Assembly: GCA_010405405.1 (NCBI GenBank)
Contig: MU004236.1
Coordinates: 1,308,070-1,372,069, forward strand
Direction: 5' to 3'
DNA: 64,000 nt
From: Microthyrium microscopicum
Taxonomy: Eukaryota; Ascomycota; Dothideomycetes; Microthyriales; Microthyriaceae
In this document: piece by piece, positions 11,130 through 24,200 of the stretch
Layout of the letters: every line of letters begins with the position of its first letter
Numbering within the stretch: the first letter of the stretch is position 1
The notes under the pieces: generated by a model
Told to the model about the DNA's origin: nothing
Databases searched by the model: none
The model's input: the letters and a program-made list of their open reading frames with translations, nothing else
Translations under genes and position numbers: made by a program

Positions 11130-11488
11130 GAGCACGCTGAGGTAACGGTTGCCCCAACACCAATAAAAATTCGCTGTTTAACGAACTAGGTCATGTTGAA
11201 TGCTCGCGTTTCGTTCGTTTTGTCAATACAGCCAAAATGCAATAACCTTATGCTTCCATTCATTGTTAAAGACGGAGACATCATTTCTATTTAGCTAGGT
11301 ACTGTCGCTACAGACCCTGTCGGCATGCTTTGCTCCTAAGATACTATTCTTTGTTGTAAACTTTTGATTTTGAAGCCGTAATCTGTAAAGTGCATTAACA
11401 TATCGCACTTCATACTGGCAAGATCAAACTTGGCGATCAGACTCTTGGGGAGCCTTGGTTCATTGTTCTCGAGCTCTTGTTAGCACAA

Positions 11489-11602
11489 GGGAGACAATTC
11501 CTATGTTACATCTTTTCACCAGGGAGATAATACTAAGCCGCTTCGATTCGCCGGGGAGACAATACTAAGCAGCCTCGCTTTTCCAGGGAGACAATATTAA
11601 GC
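11489..11602 (+). promoter_or_regulatory. Four-copy 32-33 bp repeat array in a promoter
   Basis: The core GGGAGAYAATAYTAAGC appears at 11522, 11554 and 11586, and a shorter copy GGGAGACAATT at 11489. The start-to-start distances are 33, 32 and 32 bp, about three helical turns. The spacers differ more than the cores, and TTCRCCR recurs before copies 2 and 3. The array ends 250 bp before the start of the repeat-peptide gene at 11852 and just upstream of a TTTATATC TATA-like box (about 11620). It would suit a factor bound on one face of the helix, or a structured upstream transcript. Confidence 0.6.
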
Positions 11603-11851
11603 TTAGCCACATCACAAAGTCTTTATATCGTGCGTTAAAGCAATCGTCTCCATAGCAAAGCATCCTTTATCATCCTAAAAAAACCCCAATACCAAAGAAG
11701 TCCTATGTTCTAGCCCAGCTCCAACGCACTACTTAATTCCTCAGCTCCAACCATACCCGGAAAGCTCCATCCCTAAACACAAAAACCTACACAACATAAC
11801 CACAAAAACAAGTTTTCTGGTAAAACAAACAAAACACAAACAAAAATCACA

Positions 11852-12073
11852 ATGATCTCCAACATTTCTTCGCCCGTCAACCAGAACGCCGATTGGGGCT
11901 CCAACTGGCAACTATGCACTGTCATGCGCACTGATGACATTGCCTTGCCCGTCGACGAGAATGAGTTCATGCATACATACTGGTCATGTAGCGTCATGAA
12001 AAGCGAGGAAATCGCCTTGCCCGTCAACGAGAACGAATTCATGCATACATACTGGTCATGCACCGTCATGTAA
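11852..12073 (+). CDS. Small tandem-repeat peptide gene, 73 residues, unknown
   Basis: An intronless 73-codon frame made of three imperfect units. Units 2 and 3 are 24 residues each and nearly identical in their core IALPV(D/N)ENEFMHTYWSC, ending (S/T)VM. Unit 1 (NISSPVNQNADWGSNWQLCTVM) is diverged but keeps PV, N, W, C and VM. The leader is A/C-rich and U-poor up to ATCACAATG, typical of strongly expressed fungal genes, with a TATA-like box about 230 bp upstream. There is no signal peptide, no hydrophobic segment and no Lys-Arg Kex2 site. One Cys per unit lies two residues after a Trp in units 2 and 3. It could be a structural or stress peptide, or a precursor of repeated short peptides. No family recognised. 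It lies between paralogues A and B. Confidence 0.6.
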   Translation: MISNISSPVNQNADWGSNWQLCTVMRTDDIALPVDENEFMHTYWSCSVMKSEEIALPVNENEFMHTYWSCTVM

Positions 12074-12613
12074 ACCGTAAATAAGCATGGACGTTAAGCA
12101 AGTTCAACTTGTTGATGGTGCGATTATAGATCTCTATAGAGGACAGACTGTCGGTCACCAGCACCGGATGATGGTGATTGTAATCAGCTGTTTTTATGTC
12201 GGCCGCTCTAAGATAGACTTCCCTTTCTTCTCAATATAACTTTTTACTTTCAATATTTTGTTTCAACGAACTGCGTATGTGATAGTATTCACTAACAAAA
12301 GTAAGTTGGTACATGCATTGAATTCGAGATGATATCCTTCTCCTCCAAGGCACTGAGCGCTTTTCGTTGATTCATCAAAATGCGAGCATATCTTTGATAT
12401 CTTAAGGTTTTGTGAACATCCCATCAGTCCGATATTGGCGGCTGCCAAGCCTACTACCATCTATCAGGCTGAACCTTGCACCATTAGGCTGAAACAGAAG
12501 GTGACGAATTTCATGCACAAATGTTCTTGAATGTAATTACATGTTGAAGTAGATGAGAACTCTTAGTGCCTATGAACAGAGCCGGCAAAAGCAGTTACTT
12601 AATTGCTATCTGC
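12074..12613. other. 3' region between the repeat-peptide gene and paralogue B
   Basis: Convergent 3' ends of the small peptide gene and paralogue B. No further gene, RNA or repeat is evident. Confidence 0.45.
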
Positions 12614-14274
12614 TTACTTAATGTGCGTCCAATCGAAATCGCGCAGCTTAGGAGTATTACTGATTTTGAGACCAGAAAAATAAATGTCATCAATTTCGTC
12701 CAGAGGGTCCAGCGACGACCGTCCGCCAATGCACAAATGTCCTTCAAAAGAGGAGAGATTGTTGTAAAAGTTCAAGGAGCCAGCATATGGACTATCGTCA
12801 TAAGAAATTTGACCATTCTCCCAAACTCCGTGCCAAGTCAGTGGAATTAAAACACTTCCTTGATTGACCTCCGTCTTTGACTTTTTAGCCACAGGTGAAT
12901 AATTTGAGGCGGGTCGTTTGCCGTTGGCGTTGGTTTCTGCTCCGTTCTCGCTAGATTTATCTAAAGTTTTCCAATTATCATTTAGGAAGCCAAAGATGGA
13001 GCTCTTATCGGAAGCCAATATGGGGTAACCAAAGCTGTGCACTTTGTAAGTTTGAGGCCTTGTAGCTACGTCGCCAAAATTGAAGACTTACATGTCAAAT
13101 ACAAACGGTTGTTCAGGCAGTCTCATGTAAATGCAACCACCGAGAATGTTAAACTGAAAGACACCAACCAGAGACCGCTCTTTAGGATGGATGAATATGT
13201 CAAGCGTCTCGAAATCCGATGGCAGCTGTTCTTTCCGCCTTGAACTTCCTTCTAGTGGAGAGAACTCTAGAGAGTAACGGCCCACATACGATTCAAGTCG
13301 TGCAGAATCCAGACGTCCCGATGAGCCTGCAGCCTTTGATTCTGTGTTGAATAACAACGTGCGTGCATGTGCCTCTTTAACCAATAGTCTGGACTCAAGC
13401 CTTTGTAGCCTGACCTGTTCTCGCTTTTGTAGATTTGGTATTCCCTGTCTCGTAACTTGATATGTCTGAGCCTCGTTCCACGCAATGGCAACAAGGTCTG
13501 TTTGATGGATGCTCAAGCCGTATTTGTGTAGACCGGGAACCTGATCAATAGCTTTGTAAAGTGCTTCTCGCGCTCCGGGACTAAAGCAACCAATCAATAC
13601 GATCGGCTCTGGGCTTTTTGTTCTTTGTGGTTTGCCGTGCTGATCCAAGTAGTGTCTTGAGATGAACTTTTGCGGGTCTTTGTTGGCCTGCTCGAAAGCT
13701 GGCAGTGCAGCAAAAGCAATTTCCGCTTCACGCTTTTCTTTGGCATTTGCTATTTCCGCTTCGTACTTGCGCACGTCGTCCCGGTATTCTAGAAGTTGGA
13801 AATGGTAGCGCCTTTCAAGTCTTGTTTCTATCTCTCGGAGATTCTTTGGGATTATGAAGTCGTCGACCTGTCGAGCATACGTTAGACCTCTGTATCGTAT
13901 CTGATGAAAGCAAGCTGCATCCAAGGGATAATCATACATACCTCTTGATGGGCCAATACCAGACTCCTGAGTCGATTCCGCAACCCATCATTCGTATCCT
14001 CGGTGTCGAAGTTGAAGCCATAGAGCTTTAGTTGTGCTACCAACCACGATCTGTCACACAAAAGATTCGCCTCTTTTCGAAAGATTCGTTGTTTCTCTTC
14101 ACCTTGCACTAACTCTGGTAAGAGGAAATTTTTGATTTGATCATAGGTATATCTGAAGATTCCACGGTACATGATGCGATCATTATAACTGAATCCATCG
14201 GCTTGTACTGGTTTCGGTGGTTGAGGACGATTTGGTAGGAAAGAGCCATTCGTGACTGTTACAGGTCTAGGCAT
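12614..14274 (-). CDS. Uncharacterised nuclear-type protein, paralogue B (SAP-like motif, bipartite NLS)
   Basis: Minus-strand exons 14274-13942, 13867-13092 and 13034-12614 give 509 residues. Donors are GTATGT and GTAAGT, and the first intron has a TCTAACG branch site. The start was set by alignment with paralogue A (MPRPVTV against MPKLRIL); an in-frame ATG further up (14367) has no matching sequence in A. A SAP-like motif spans 73-104 (CDRSWLVAQLKLYGFNF, then GLRNRLRSL), a charged helical middle follows, then YVGRYSLEF with ETLDIFIHPKERSLVGVF. The nuclear signal is KRPAS at 409 and KKSK at 420-423. Paralogue A lacks the first intron but shares the last, so the pair are duplicates that have since diverged. 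Function unknown. Confidence 0.8.
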
Positions 14275-15210
14275 TGTATCGCAACTGATGGGGAATATTC
14301 TACCCGTATCTGATTCAGTAAAGATATGTGAGTAGAAAGTTTCGATGGAGGGTGAACTTAAGATCATTAGGGAGATGTGGGAAACTAAGGGGGAATAACA
14401 CTATGGCTAACTCCTCAACCATTCTACCTTCTTCTAGCATAGTTTTTGCTTTTTTCACTCCGGAGTTGCTCTAAGTAATGGTTAAAAGGTTCTCTTCGAA
14501 TCAGTGTATAGGATGGCGTTTAGGCGTTACTGGGTATGGGGAGTGCCTGATGTCGATTGGCATCAATGATAAGACTCTCTAATTTGCTCCAACGCCACAA
14601 GGCTGAACTTGACACTCGAAAACCCCTTACCGTCAAGAAAACTGGCTAGACTACTCATAACTCGTGTTCTATCTGGTCATCTGATGTCTGACGATCTGAT
14701 ATGGTGGCCGTAGTTGGGCTAGGCAGAATCGAAGGAACCTGCCATCAAGAAAGAACAAGAGAACGAATATATTCAAAACCTAAACACCTGTTAATTTGCT
14801 ATGATCAGAAAGATCATCAAGGTTACAAGCGGGCCAATGATAGAGATAAGTTCAAAACTGGCGTTTTGGGGGCGTCAGCTTATACAGGAAAACAACGCTA
14901 AAGGTCGACTAAAGCAAGCCATACGGAGTATATTCTTGGAAAGTGGCCATTAAGAGGCACATCCCAATAAGCACGCACACAAGCTGACTTTATAATTAGA
15001 CAGGCCAAGTGGAATGAATCTGGGAAACAATAAGCGTTACTAACAAATATCTGCACAATCGGAGGATGTTTCATTAGGCATGGCTAGGTTATTGTCGAGT
15101 GGTGTACAGATCAGGAGTAGATGCCAGTAGAACCTGGAAAGCTATGAACAATGCATTCGCTAATAGACAAAATATACTAAACAAACTATGTACAATTTCT
15201 CCACCTTCCC
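14275..15210. other. Intergenic, promoter of paralogue B and 3' end of Csf1
   Basis: No supported gene. Short frames only, and no repeat or RNA seen. Confidence 0.45.
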
Positions 15211-18200
15211 TTAGCTCTTATCGCCGCCCCCCAAAATTCTATCATAAGCATCCTCAACATTCCTCGCTACACCTAACAGCCCCACAATGACAATTTGGTG
15301 CGTCACATTCGGCAACCGATCCCTATGCAGCCCAATCCACTCCAACGGCGGCGTAGCCTCACCCATATCCGCCAACTGCGGTGTTTCTATGACCGGCGCC
15401 TCTAACGCGCGGTAGTTGTACTTGCTCTGCGGCACATTGACGACAGCGGTAATCTTCTCCGTCTTCTCCTCGCCATCCTCCGTCGTCGACAAACTAAGCG
15501 CACTGGGCGGTCGTGCACCGTCATTGCCTGTCGTCGTGATCTTGACTGCAGATTCAGGTAGTGGTTTGCCTAGACGGGATGCGAGAGATTGCGAATGCGT
15601 GGTGTACATGTCGCGGATAAAGGTTATGCGTGCAAAGTTCCAGCCCACGTCGACTTTGCCTTCGAATGAGGAGTGGAAGATGTAGTCAATGAGATAGGTG
15701 CGTGGTGCTTGCCAGGTCTGCATACGGGCGACGACTTTTGGCACGCGTAGAATGATGCCTCCGCGGGCGGTGGTGAGTGTGTGGACAACGTCTTCGACTG
15801 TGAGTGCTTCGAGGGTGAGCTTTGGAGAAGAGGAGTGTGGGACTTGCGCGAGCGCGACTTGGACTTTGCCGAGCGTCATGCCCAAACCCGAATGAATGAG
15901 GCCGTCATCCATTTTGACGGCGAAGCGGCCTTGGATGTTAGAAGCGTCGATAAGGAAGACGGTAGAGTCAGAGAAGGAGCCGGGGAAGACACCAAGGTTT
16001 ATGGCGCCGAGGGATACTACGACGTCGGTGTGAAGTGAGATGGGAGCGTCGAGTTTTTCTTCGCCTTGAGGAGGTTTGGGAGAGATGTTTGGGGTGGTGG
16101 TGGATTCTTGACGTGGTCGGAATGATCCAGATGCTCGCTTGAGATATCGATCGATGTCTTTGAGGGATTGTGAGTAAGCGGCCTGGTTTTCTTGAACTAG
16201 TTTTTCTACTGCTTGGAACAGCGCGTAAGCTTGAGCGGCGGATTGAGCTGTGCAGCAAGCGTGAATGGCTCCGCCATCGAGAATAGCTACTAAACGGTCG
16301 CGAGGTACATCTCCACCTTCGCGGATGTTGTACATGACAAAGGAGAATTCGCCAATGTCAATTATGCCAAACGCTTGGTAGTCGAATGCAGCTTTGACGC
16401 GGAGTCTGTTAAACCCAGCTGAGGCTTGAATCAACGGCGTGTTATGCGGTGATTTTTCATCCAGAGGCCAGGAGATTGAGGTACGAACTTGGACATCCGC
16501 AAGCTCGACAAACCCACTTGTGCGACCTGTACTTTCAATGGCAACTTTCTCGATACCAACACAAAGGTTTTGCTCCCAATCAGAATTTTTCTTCGACGAT
16601 GCCCACAGGTCTGAGATCTGCAAGGAAGCTTTGCCAATTGATTGGCCCATGTCGAGATCAACTTCAATGCTTTGAATAGAGACTGTAGCGGTCCAAGGAA
16701 AGGCTGTCGCATTGGCAACTTGTTGGTATCGTTGAACGAGATAGTCTTGCTGATCATGCGTTGGCTGAGTTGAAGGAGCAGGAGATGAGCGCATCTCCTC
16801 TGGTATCCAGATGTCTCTAAAGAGTAAGAAATCTTGTAACTGTCTGGCGTTGAAGTGGGTTTTCATTGGGAATATTTTGAGCACTGCGGAGATACCTGCA
16901 CGACCGCTGAGATGTTTGCTGTTCATCACAGACAGCACTAAACGTTCCATGTCAAAGCTAAAGGTGGGCTCCCGAGAATAAACATGCTGTACTGATGCCT
17001 GCAGCTTCTCAAACGACGCAGACACAGCGAAGAAGAGATCTTGCTCGGGCGATTTGACACTGTTGGCAGTGATATAAATATCATCTACAGCAACTTCTGC
17101 GTCTACTCGGGCGATTGGTTGACAGCCGAGACTGAACTCCTGGCGACAAATCCGTATACCAAGATTGAAGCTTGTCTTGCCCAAGAGAGCGCCAGGGTCG
17201 GCATTGAGTAGGCGCTCATCCGAGAAAATTGACTGGCTGAGTTTGCCCTCCGTAGACTTGACTACTTGCTTCTCCGTGGGATCGTCAACCTGTTTCTCGG
17301 CAGGCTTATCGGTTTCTTCGACAATCAGCTTAACACTATTTGAAATGTCCATAATCAAAGGAACAACCATCGGCGTAAGAGCATTTGATGAGCCACTGAT
17401 ATTGAACTCGGCCGTGAACGATGAATCCGTTCCATCATCCTCATATTCGACCTTGAGCGCTATCCCGGGCGTTCTAAAAGTTGCCTTGGCAGATTCACCA
17501 TCGCTGGAAAACTGGCCGAAGCGACCAGGATGCGCGTCCTCTGTGCGACCAGAAAGTTTGCCAAAAGCATTGGTCTTGCCATGTTTGCTATCCGTCAGCG
17601 TAAACAGTGCACTGGCAAAATCGGCATCAACGAGTAGCGCTGACAGCCGTTTGTCTCCGAAGATTTTCTTTCGCTGTGCTCCAGATGAGGTGGGTGTCAT
17701 TTCCCATAAAGCTGAAGCGTCACGGAACTTGTCTACAGCCAGAAGGATTGAGCGTTGAATCATGTTGGCCGGAAGAAGAAAGGCGGACTCTAATTGCACG
17801 TCGACGGATTTGCTCTTTGACTGGAAAGACATGTTGCGATCTTCGTCGCTTGATGCATATGCCACGTTGAACACAACCTCCGGCAAAAGTGCCGAGTTGC
17901 GGGCTCGCATCTGCTTGTCCTCAGATATGGGCACCATCTGCAGTTGCAAATCTTGAATAGTCAGCCGAGAAGTAGATCTTGAGCGCGAATGGAGGTCGAT
18001 CATCTTGATTGAAAGCACAAGATCATGTGCCTCATGCCCAGGAAATGAATCCACAGAACTGCCAATGATCCATGCAACCTCAATATCTTTGAGTGAGACT
18101 GAGAACGCAGACGCAAAGATGCCACTCGATGTCAAGCTTGCTTCAGAGTATATTGAGTCGCCAAGGTGAGTTGAGGGTCTACGAGCTGGCTGCCGCAGTC

Positions 18201-21200
18201 TTTGCAAATAACGTCGTTCTGCAGACAAGTCAACATCCTTCAGACGATCTTGCAGATGATTAAGAACATCGACCACGGTCGAGGCTGTTTCAGCAAATAG
18301 CTGGAGCTGTATAAAGTTGACTTCCATTTTGTAGTTCCTCTTCGCCATTCCCTGTCGTGAATCGCGTCGCGTCGCTTGGATTGAAGCAGACAAGCCGAGC
18401 TTTCCACACGGACGAGTCCCTTGTGAATCTTGAATATGAAGCTCGACAAAGACTTGGCGCAATTGAGCTTGAACTTCAGGCAAAGAAAGTAGCGGCCCAT
18501 TCTCATTAGTAACATTGTAAGCATTGAGTTGCACTGAGTCTAAACCAATGGAGAGTGTGTCGAGTCCATCTTTTCGTGATTTGCCAGGGGCAACAGCTGT
18601 TACTTTAATACCAGCCAATGTGGCACCAATATTGTACACCAGCTCCGGCTTTTCGGTTTGTACTGGTGTTTCTGGTGGCGTGGTTTCCGGCAGAATTGCG
18701 CGAACTCGGTCTTTGATCGTTGATATGTCTGACTGAATGGCGCGGAATGTTTTGGATACCTCAGGTCTTTTGAAAGTTGCTAAAACAGCATGCACTGCTG
18801 AAGCTTCAATATCAATCTGCTCGATAATGGTACGCAAATTCAGCACAATTCGTTTAGGAGTGTGGCGAATGCCAAGTTGGCCGTTGACCGGGGGAAGACG
18901 TATGGATGCAATGGCACCTTCTTCGCCATCTGTTGTAGTGACAAGTCGATGAGTATTACCATCGAGGTCGAAGTTGACATACAATGAAACCTCTTGAAGG
19001 AGTCGTGGCACGATAGATATACGGCCTTGTTTGCCTTCCATTGTGTATGTGATAGCTTGGAGCAAGGCAACTCGAATGGAGTAAGAGTCCATTAACAATG
19101 CTAGATTTAGCTTCGGAAGACCTCGCTGTAGAAGCTCCTTGGGCTTAACGCGCTCATCAGGTGGTCCAACTAGCCGCTTGATTCTAGGAACAAGTTCGGC
19201 TACTTCAGTGGTGATAAAATGGTCCACAACCTCGATCATATCCAATAACTCACTCTCAACGTTGAGAAATAGATATGAGCTAGTGCCAGCAAGTCGCCAC
19301 TCAACTTCCTGTGAAAGCGACTTTTTCTCCGGAGCTTCACGAGAGATGTACAAGGTCGGTGACTGAGTGACCATCTTCAAGAGAAGTCTTGATGAAGATC
19401 TGAACTCGCTCCAAGCCTCTCCAGAGGTCAGGACAGCGCTGACAAATTCTGCATCATTTGGAGTCGGCCCTGAAGATCCAACGATAGACATATTCATGCC
19501 GTTGTTGGCAAATGTAGCTTGAAGATTCGGCGTCTTTACATCTAATGCACTTTCGTTGACAGTGAGAACAACTTGGATGGCATTGTAAACACCTTCTTTT
19601 GGTTTGGGTGGCGTGCGGGGTGGTTGAGATGGAGCCTCAGACTGCTTTCTGTTGTTTGCTTGAATAGTTGTTCGCACAACGGCAAGGACACTCTCGACAA
19701 CAGAAAAGATAGCCCAGTTGACGTTGACCGATATGCTCTCCGCATGGATCTGCAATATTGACTTCATCGAAGGCGCTGCAGGTCCTACGATGTTCAACCC
19801 TGATGGTTCTGAAGCAGGCGAATTTGCCAAATTGACAGCCAGGTTGCGGATTGCAAAATCTGTTTGATCCCGTCCGAGGTCGATAATTGCGCGAAGTATT
19901 CCGGATCTGATTCCGACCTGCAGCTGTTTCTCAGAGGACGCTGCTGGGATTGGAGGTGTTATTTTCCGCCCGAAGAGATACTTCATGGCTATGCTGTCTT
20001 GAACGTCAGACAAATCCCAGGTCCGCCATTGGTTCCAAGAGTTTATGACAACAACCTCAGCATTAGCGGGCATGAGGTTGGTGGTATTCAGACAATTACT
20101 CTTGAATCTCTGTTGCTCATCTTCAGGTAAGTGTTCGTAAATATGGCGAAGTCGAGAAACAATTTTCCAGGAGTCATGGTTTCGGAGGTGGCCAGAGGAT
20201 GCTCGTAGGAGATACGAGGGCCTAGTCAGAAAAACGGGGTCCGAAACATCTTCTCCGGCAAGAGTTAGGATATACGCGAGACTTGCAAATCGATGGCTTT
20301 GTTTGTTTGTCATAGTGAGAACACGGTTCGCAAGTTCTTGGCCCAGTTTGGTGGTTCTTTGAACCATGGCAGCAAGGTATCCAACTTGCATACTGGTGAC
20401 TGCAATGTGAGCATCTCTGAAAGATGTGTTTATAGTTTGCTGTTCAGCAAAAGATAGCCAGAAGAGCAGATCATCCAATCTAAGCTCAAGAGCGACGTCA
20501 AACTTTGCATGTGAAGGGCATCTTTCGGTAGCTTTGACAGTCAATGACTTGAAAGAGCAATGTAGGCTTGCAGCTTCAGTATTATCAGAGTCGTGTCCAG
20601 GCGTGCTATGTCTACCAAGGAAGGACAAGCCAGTCAACGAGAGATCAAACTGGTCCAATCCCATCGGCATGTCAGGTGTATCCACTTCAAATGGATTGAG
20701 AAAGCGAAGTGCAATACTTGGAATATCGAGTCGGAGCTCCAGCACTTCTGGGGTGCCATGGGTCAACTTCTCTTGACTTGCAATTTTGTTTGCGACTGTG
20801 ACTTGCAATTCATCAAGTAAATCATCAGGTGTCTTGGGTGCGAGCACCCCGAGAAGTTCCATGATTGAGAAAATTGCATCAGGCTTGACAAACCACTGGA
20901 TACCAGGCCCCGTACTGACGATAAGGCTTGTATGTGTGTGCTCTTCGGATAGACTAGTATCTGGCACACCAAGATCATTGTCTACTCCCGGTAAGTCTTT
21001 CTTCGAGTTGGCACCCATAAGAGGTGGTAGTTCAGAGGCATCTGGCTGAACAGCATTAAGAGGAAAATAGGGAGTTGCCAAAGGACTTGACAAAACCAAG
21101 TTGTTTGACCATACACCACTTCTCCGAGATGTTCTGCGTGAGGCGCCGGGTCGATGCTCTGAAAAGGACAAATCAATGAGTTCGGATTGCGGAGTCTCTG

Positions 21201-24200
21201 CTCGGGCTGTCTTGAAAGAAGCATGACTTCTTTTTGAACGAATCGACTGTGATAGGGATGCTGTGGACTTTTGGCGTCGGAGCTTTCCAAGCTGCGCAGG
21301 TGAAGCGTTGGCTTGAAATTGGAACGACCTGCTACTACTGGACTTGAAAGTCGGAGTAATACTGCGTTGATAGGGCCATCCTTGATGATGTTGCAATGGC
21401 TCTGGAATGGGCGGAAATATCATAGCCGGCGGATCGTCTTTTGATAGAAGTTGCCTCTGTGGCATGACTTCGGTGTTTCTCAAGAATGTGGTTCTATGCG
21501 TTCGACTATCCTGAACCATGAGATATTCTTGTTGTTTCTGTCGTTCATCAGAAAAGTTCAATTTCCTTTGGAGCACATCTAGAGAAAGGGATGTGCGAAG
21601 GTGAGCCTGGGTAACAGGTTTCAAGTCGCCTCTACTATTTCTGCCACGGTTTGCAGAATTGGCATCAACAAGAGATACAGTAAGCAGAGGACACAGAACC
21701 TTGACTCGAAGGGAAAAGTCGAGACTGGCCCAATCGCTCACATCCACAGTGATTGGATCAGCCGTGACTAATAATGCATTTTGGTCAAGGTGCATCCAGA
21801 CCTTGATGATTTTGGTCTTGGCTCTGACGAAAGTAACGTCGTGAATGGAAGCCAAGTCAATCAACCCTATTGAGTTCTCGGCGTTGGCAATAGTCAAAGC
21901 GAACGATTGAGCAGCATGGAGCAATTTCTCAGCAAAATCAATCGAGGCTTCTCCAGTGATATCGCCTACACTGACGTCCCAGTGAGAGAAGTAAGTTGGT
22001 TCAGTCGGCGGAAGACCAAAAGCTCGATGACCGGTAACATTGACACTTTGAATGAAGACTTCGGTTCGACTGTCCAGGATGAGTGGTGTACTTTTGACCT
22101 GTTCTGCAATGTCCAAGGAGACGCTCAAAGGGCTGGAGTCCATTTGCATGTCTAGATAGTAGTTTGACAGCCTCAGGTCCGCCGTAGCATACGCAACGTC
22201 AATGACCACGTTCTCTGTTGATTTGTAAATATTAGTGGGGAGCAGAACGCGAATGTCATCACAATTGATCAACATAATAATGTCCAAGTCGTTTGATCTA
22301 TTAGATCTTTGGGCAATCTCCGTTTCTTCTGCATCCACTTGTTTGCCACTCGCCAATGCTTGATACTCTTCCAGTGTTTTAAAATGAAGGTGTTCACCAA
22401 AGTAATTTTCTTTCAATGTCACGAGGTGGTGAACAACAAATCCGAACATCCAGAGGGTGACTTTAGATCCATGAATGTTAAAAGTGAGTCTGTCGGTGAG
22501 TTGCGTTGAGGTATCAGTATTTGCTACATGACTGCCTTTAAGCGTAACTTCCTCGAGTACCATAATGTCGCGTTTTCCCGTGAATTGAGCTGCTGTGTTT
22601 CGGCTGTTCAGGCACAGCTCTAATCCAAAATCTCTACCAACAACGTTGAATGGAATTTCTTTCCGCTTTGGATTGAGTTCATCTAGTGGGATGGTGACTT
22701 CGGCATGCAGCTGGCGCCCATGGAGGATCAAAAAGTGGTTATCATCAAGCTCAGACGGGTTGTTGATGATGTTCGAGTCGTTGGAATTGAGATACATCTT
22801 GAAGTTGCGAAAGTGGACGTCAAGAAAATAGCGGAATGGAGTAAATGTATGAAATTCGGATGCAGGGCCTGCGGTCCAATCTCCAACCACGTCCGTAATG
22901 AGAAAAAGGTGATCTCTCAATATGAACAAGTCAAGATCATCATTCTCAACATTGAAGTACCACTCTCGCAGAGTATTAAACTCCAGTGGAACAGAAAGGT
23001 CACAATCCAATTTCGTAGGCCCGGATCGCCACAAGAGTCCGTGATTTACACTGGTGTATATTTCCAGCGAAGGAATATCAGCATCTACTTGACTCTTGAA
23101 CCCCGAAGGACGAGCAATCATGTCGGATTTGTAGTTCACTGTCGTGTTCTTAGGAATCTTGACGTCGAGCCAAGCATATGGACGAGCATTGGGACCTGCA
23201 GAAGCCTTGTCTGATGCCTTCCAGAACTGACGACGTTTTCCTCTAGCGCGTGCCTTTGGGGCTTTCTTGTTTTTGTCCTTTCGGGGCACAATTGTACCGG
23301 CTTTACCCTTCCATTTCCAATCCTTTGATTGTTCACGAACAGGCAGTCGAAGAGTTGTTTCGTCCTCGACGCTCAGGTAGAGTTTGAATTCAGTGCTCAC
23401 CCGTAAGTCTCCGGATGATAGAGGCGTTCCTGGAATCGCATGTGCGTAAATTGGAGGAAAGAAGATGTTTTGAAAGTTTATTCGCTGTCGATCAGTCCAG
23501 GGGCCGTAGTTCACGGTTCCACCATAGATCAGGATGTCCATGCCATATTCAGGAGGAAGAGAGCCATTGATATGATCTTTTGGCTTTCCATTTTCGAGCC
23601 TATCCAGAGTTTTGGAAACTGTTCCTGGTATATCCCAGTAGAAGGAGAAGCCAATCTTGGGACAGTCTGCCAGAACAGACGAGCGCGCATACTCTACATT
23701 CCCCCACTCATCGTGCTCGTTCCTGAACCCGTCGTCAAGATATCGACTTAGCCCCGCCCATTGCTCTTCACCAGGAAGGTTCTGGAAGTCCGGACTGGTC
23801 GCCCCGTCCATACTATGCAGCGACGAACCCCTTACCGAATCACCGGAGCTGGAAATAAACGGCACCTTGATTTTGCGCTGGCGCTTCGATGGCTTCCGCT
23901 TCGGATTGATATCCTGTTCGACAGATTCATGCTTCATTCGAGCAGCTGCAGTAAGTTGAAATTCTTTAAAGTCCATGTTCGGCCGCAAAGTTATGTATGG
24001 GTGGTGAAAGTCAAAAGTAAACATTATTTTGTAGACATCCAACGGCCCAGCTTCTGCCGCGTCAAAAGTTCCACTTGCTGTATCCAGTTTGACTGTGATG
24101 ATCGACTTGGTGTTTTCATTTCCGAGAATTAGCGCTGCTGTTTTGCATTCGACCTGAATGGGGAACATTCTTAGCCACGAGGGTGTTTCTGGCTTAGAAG

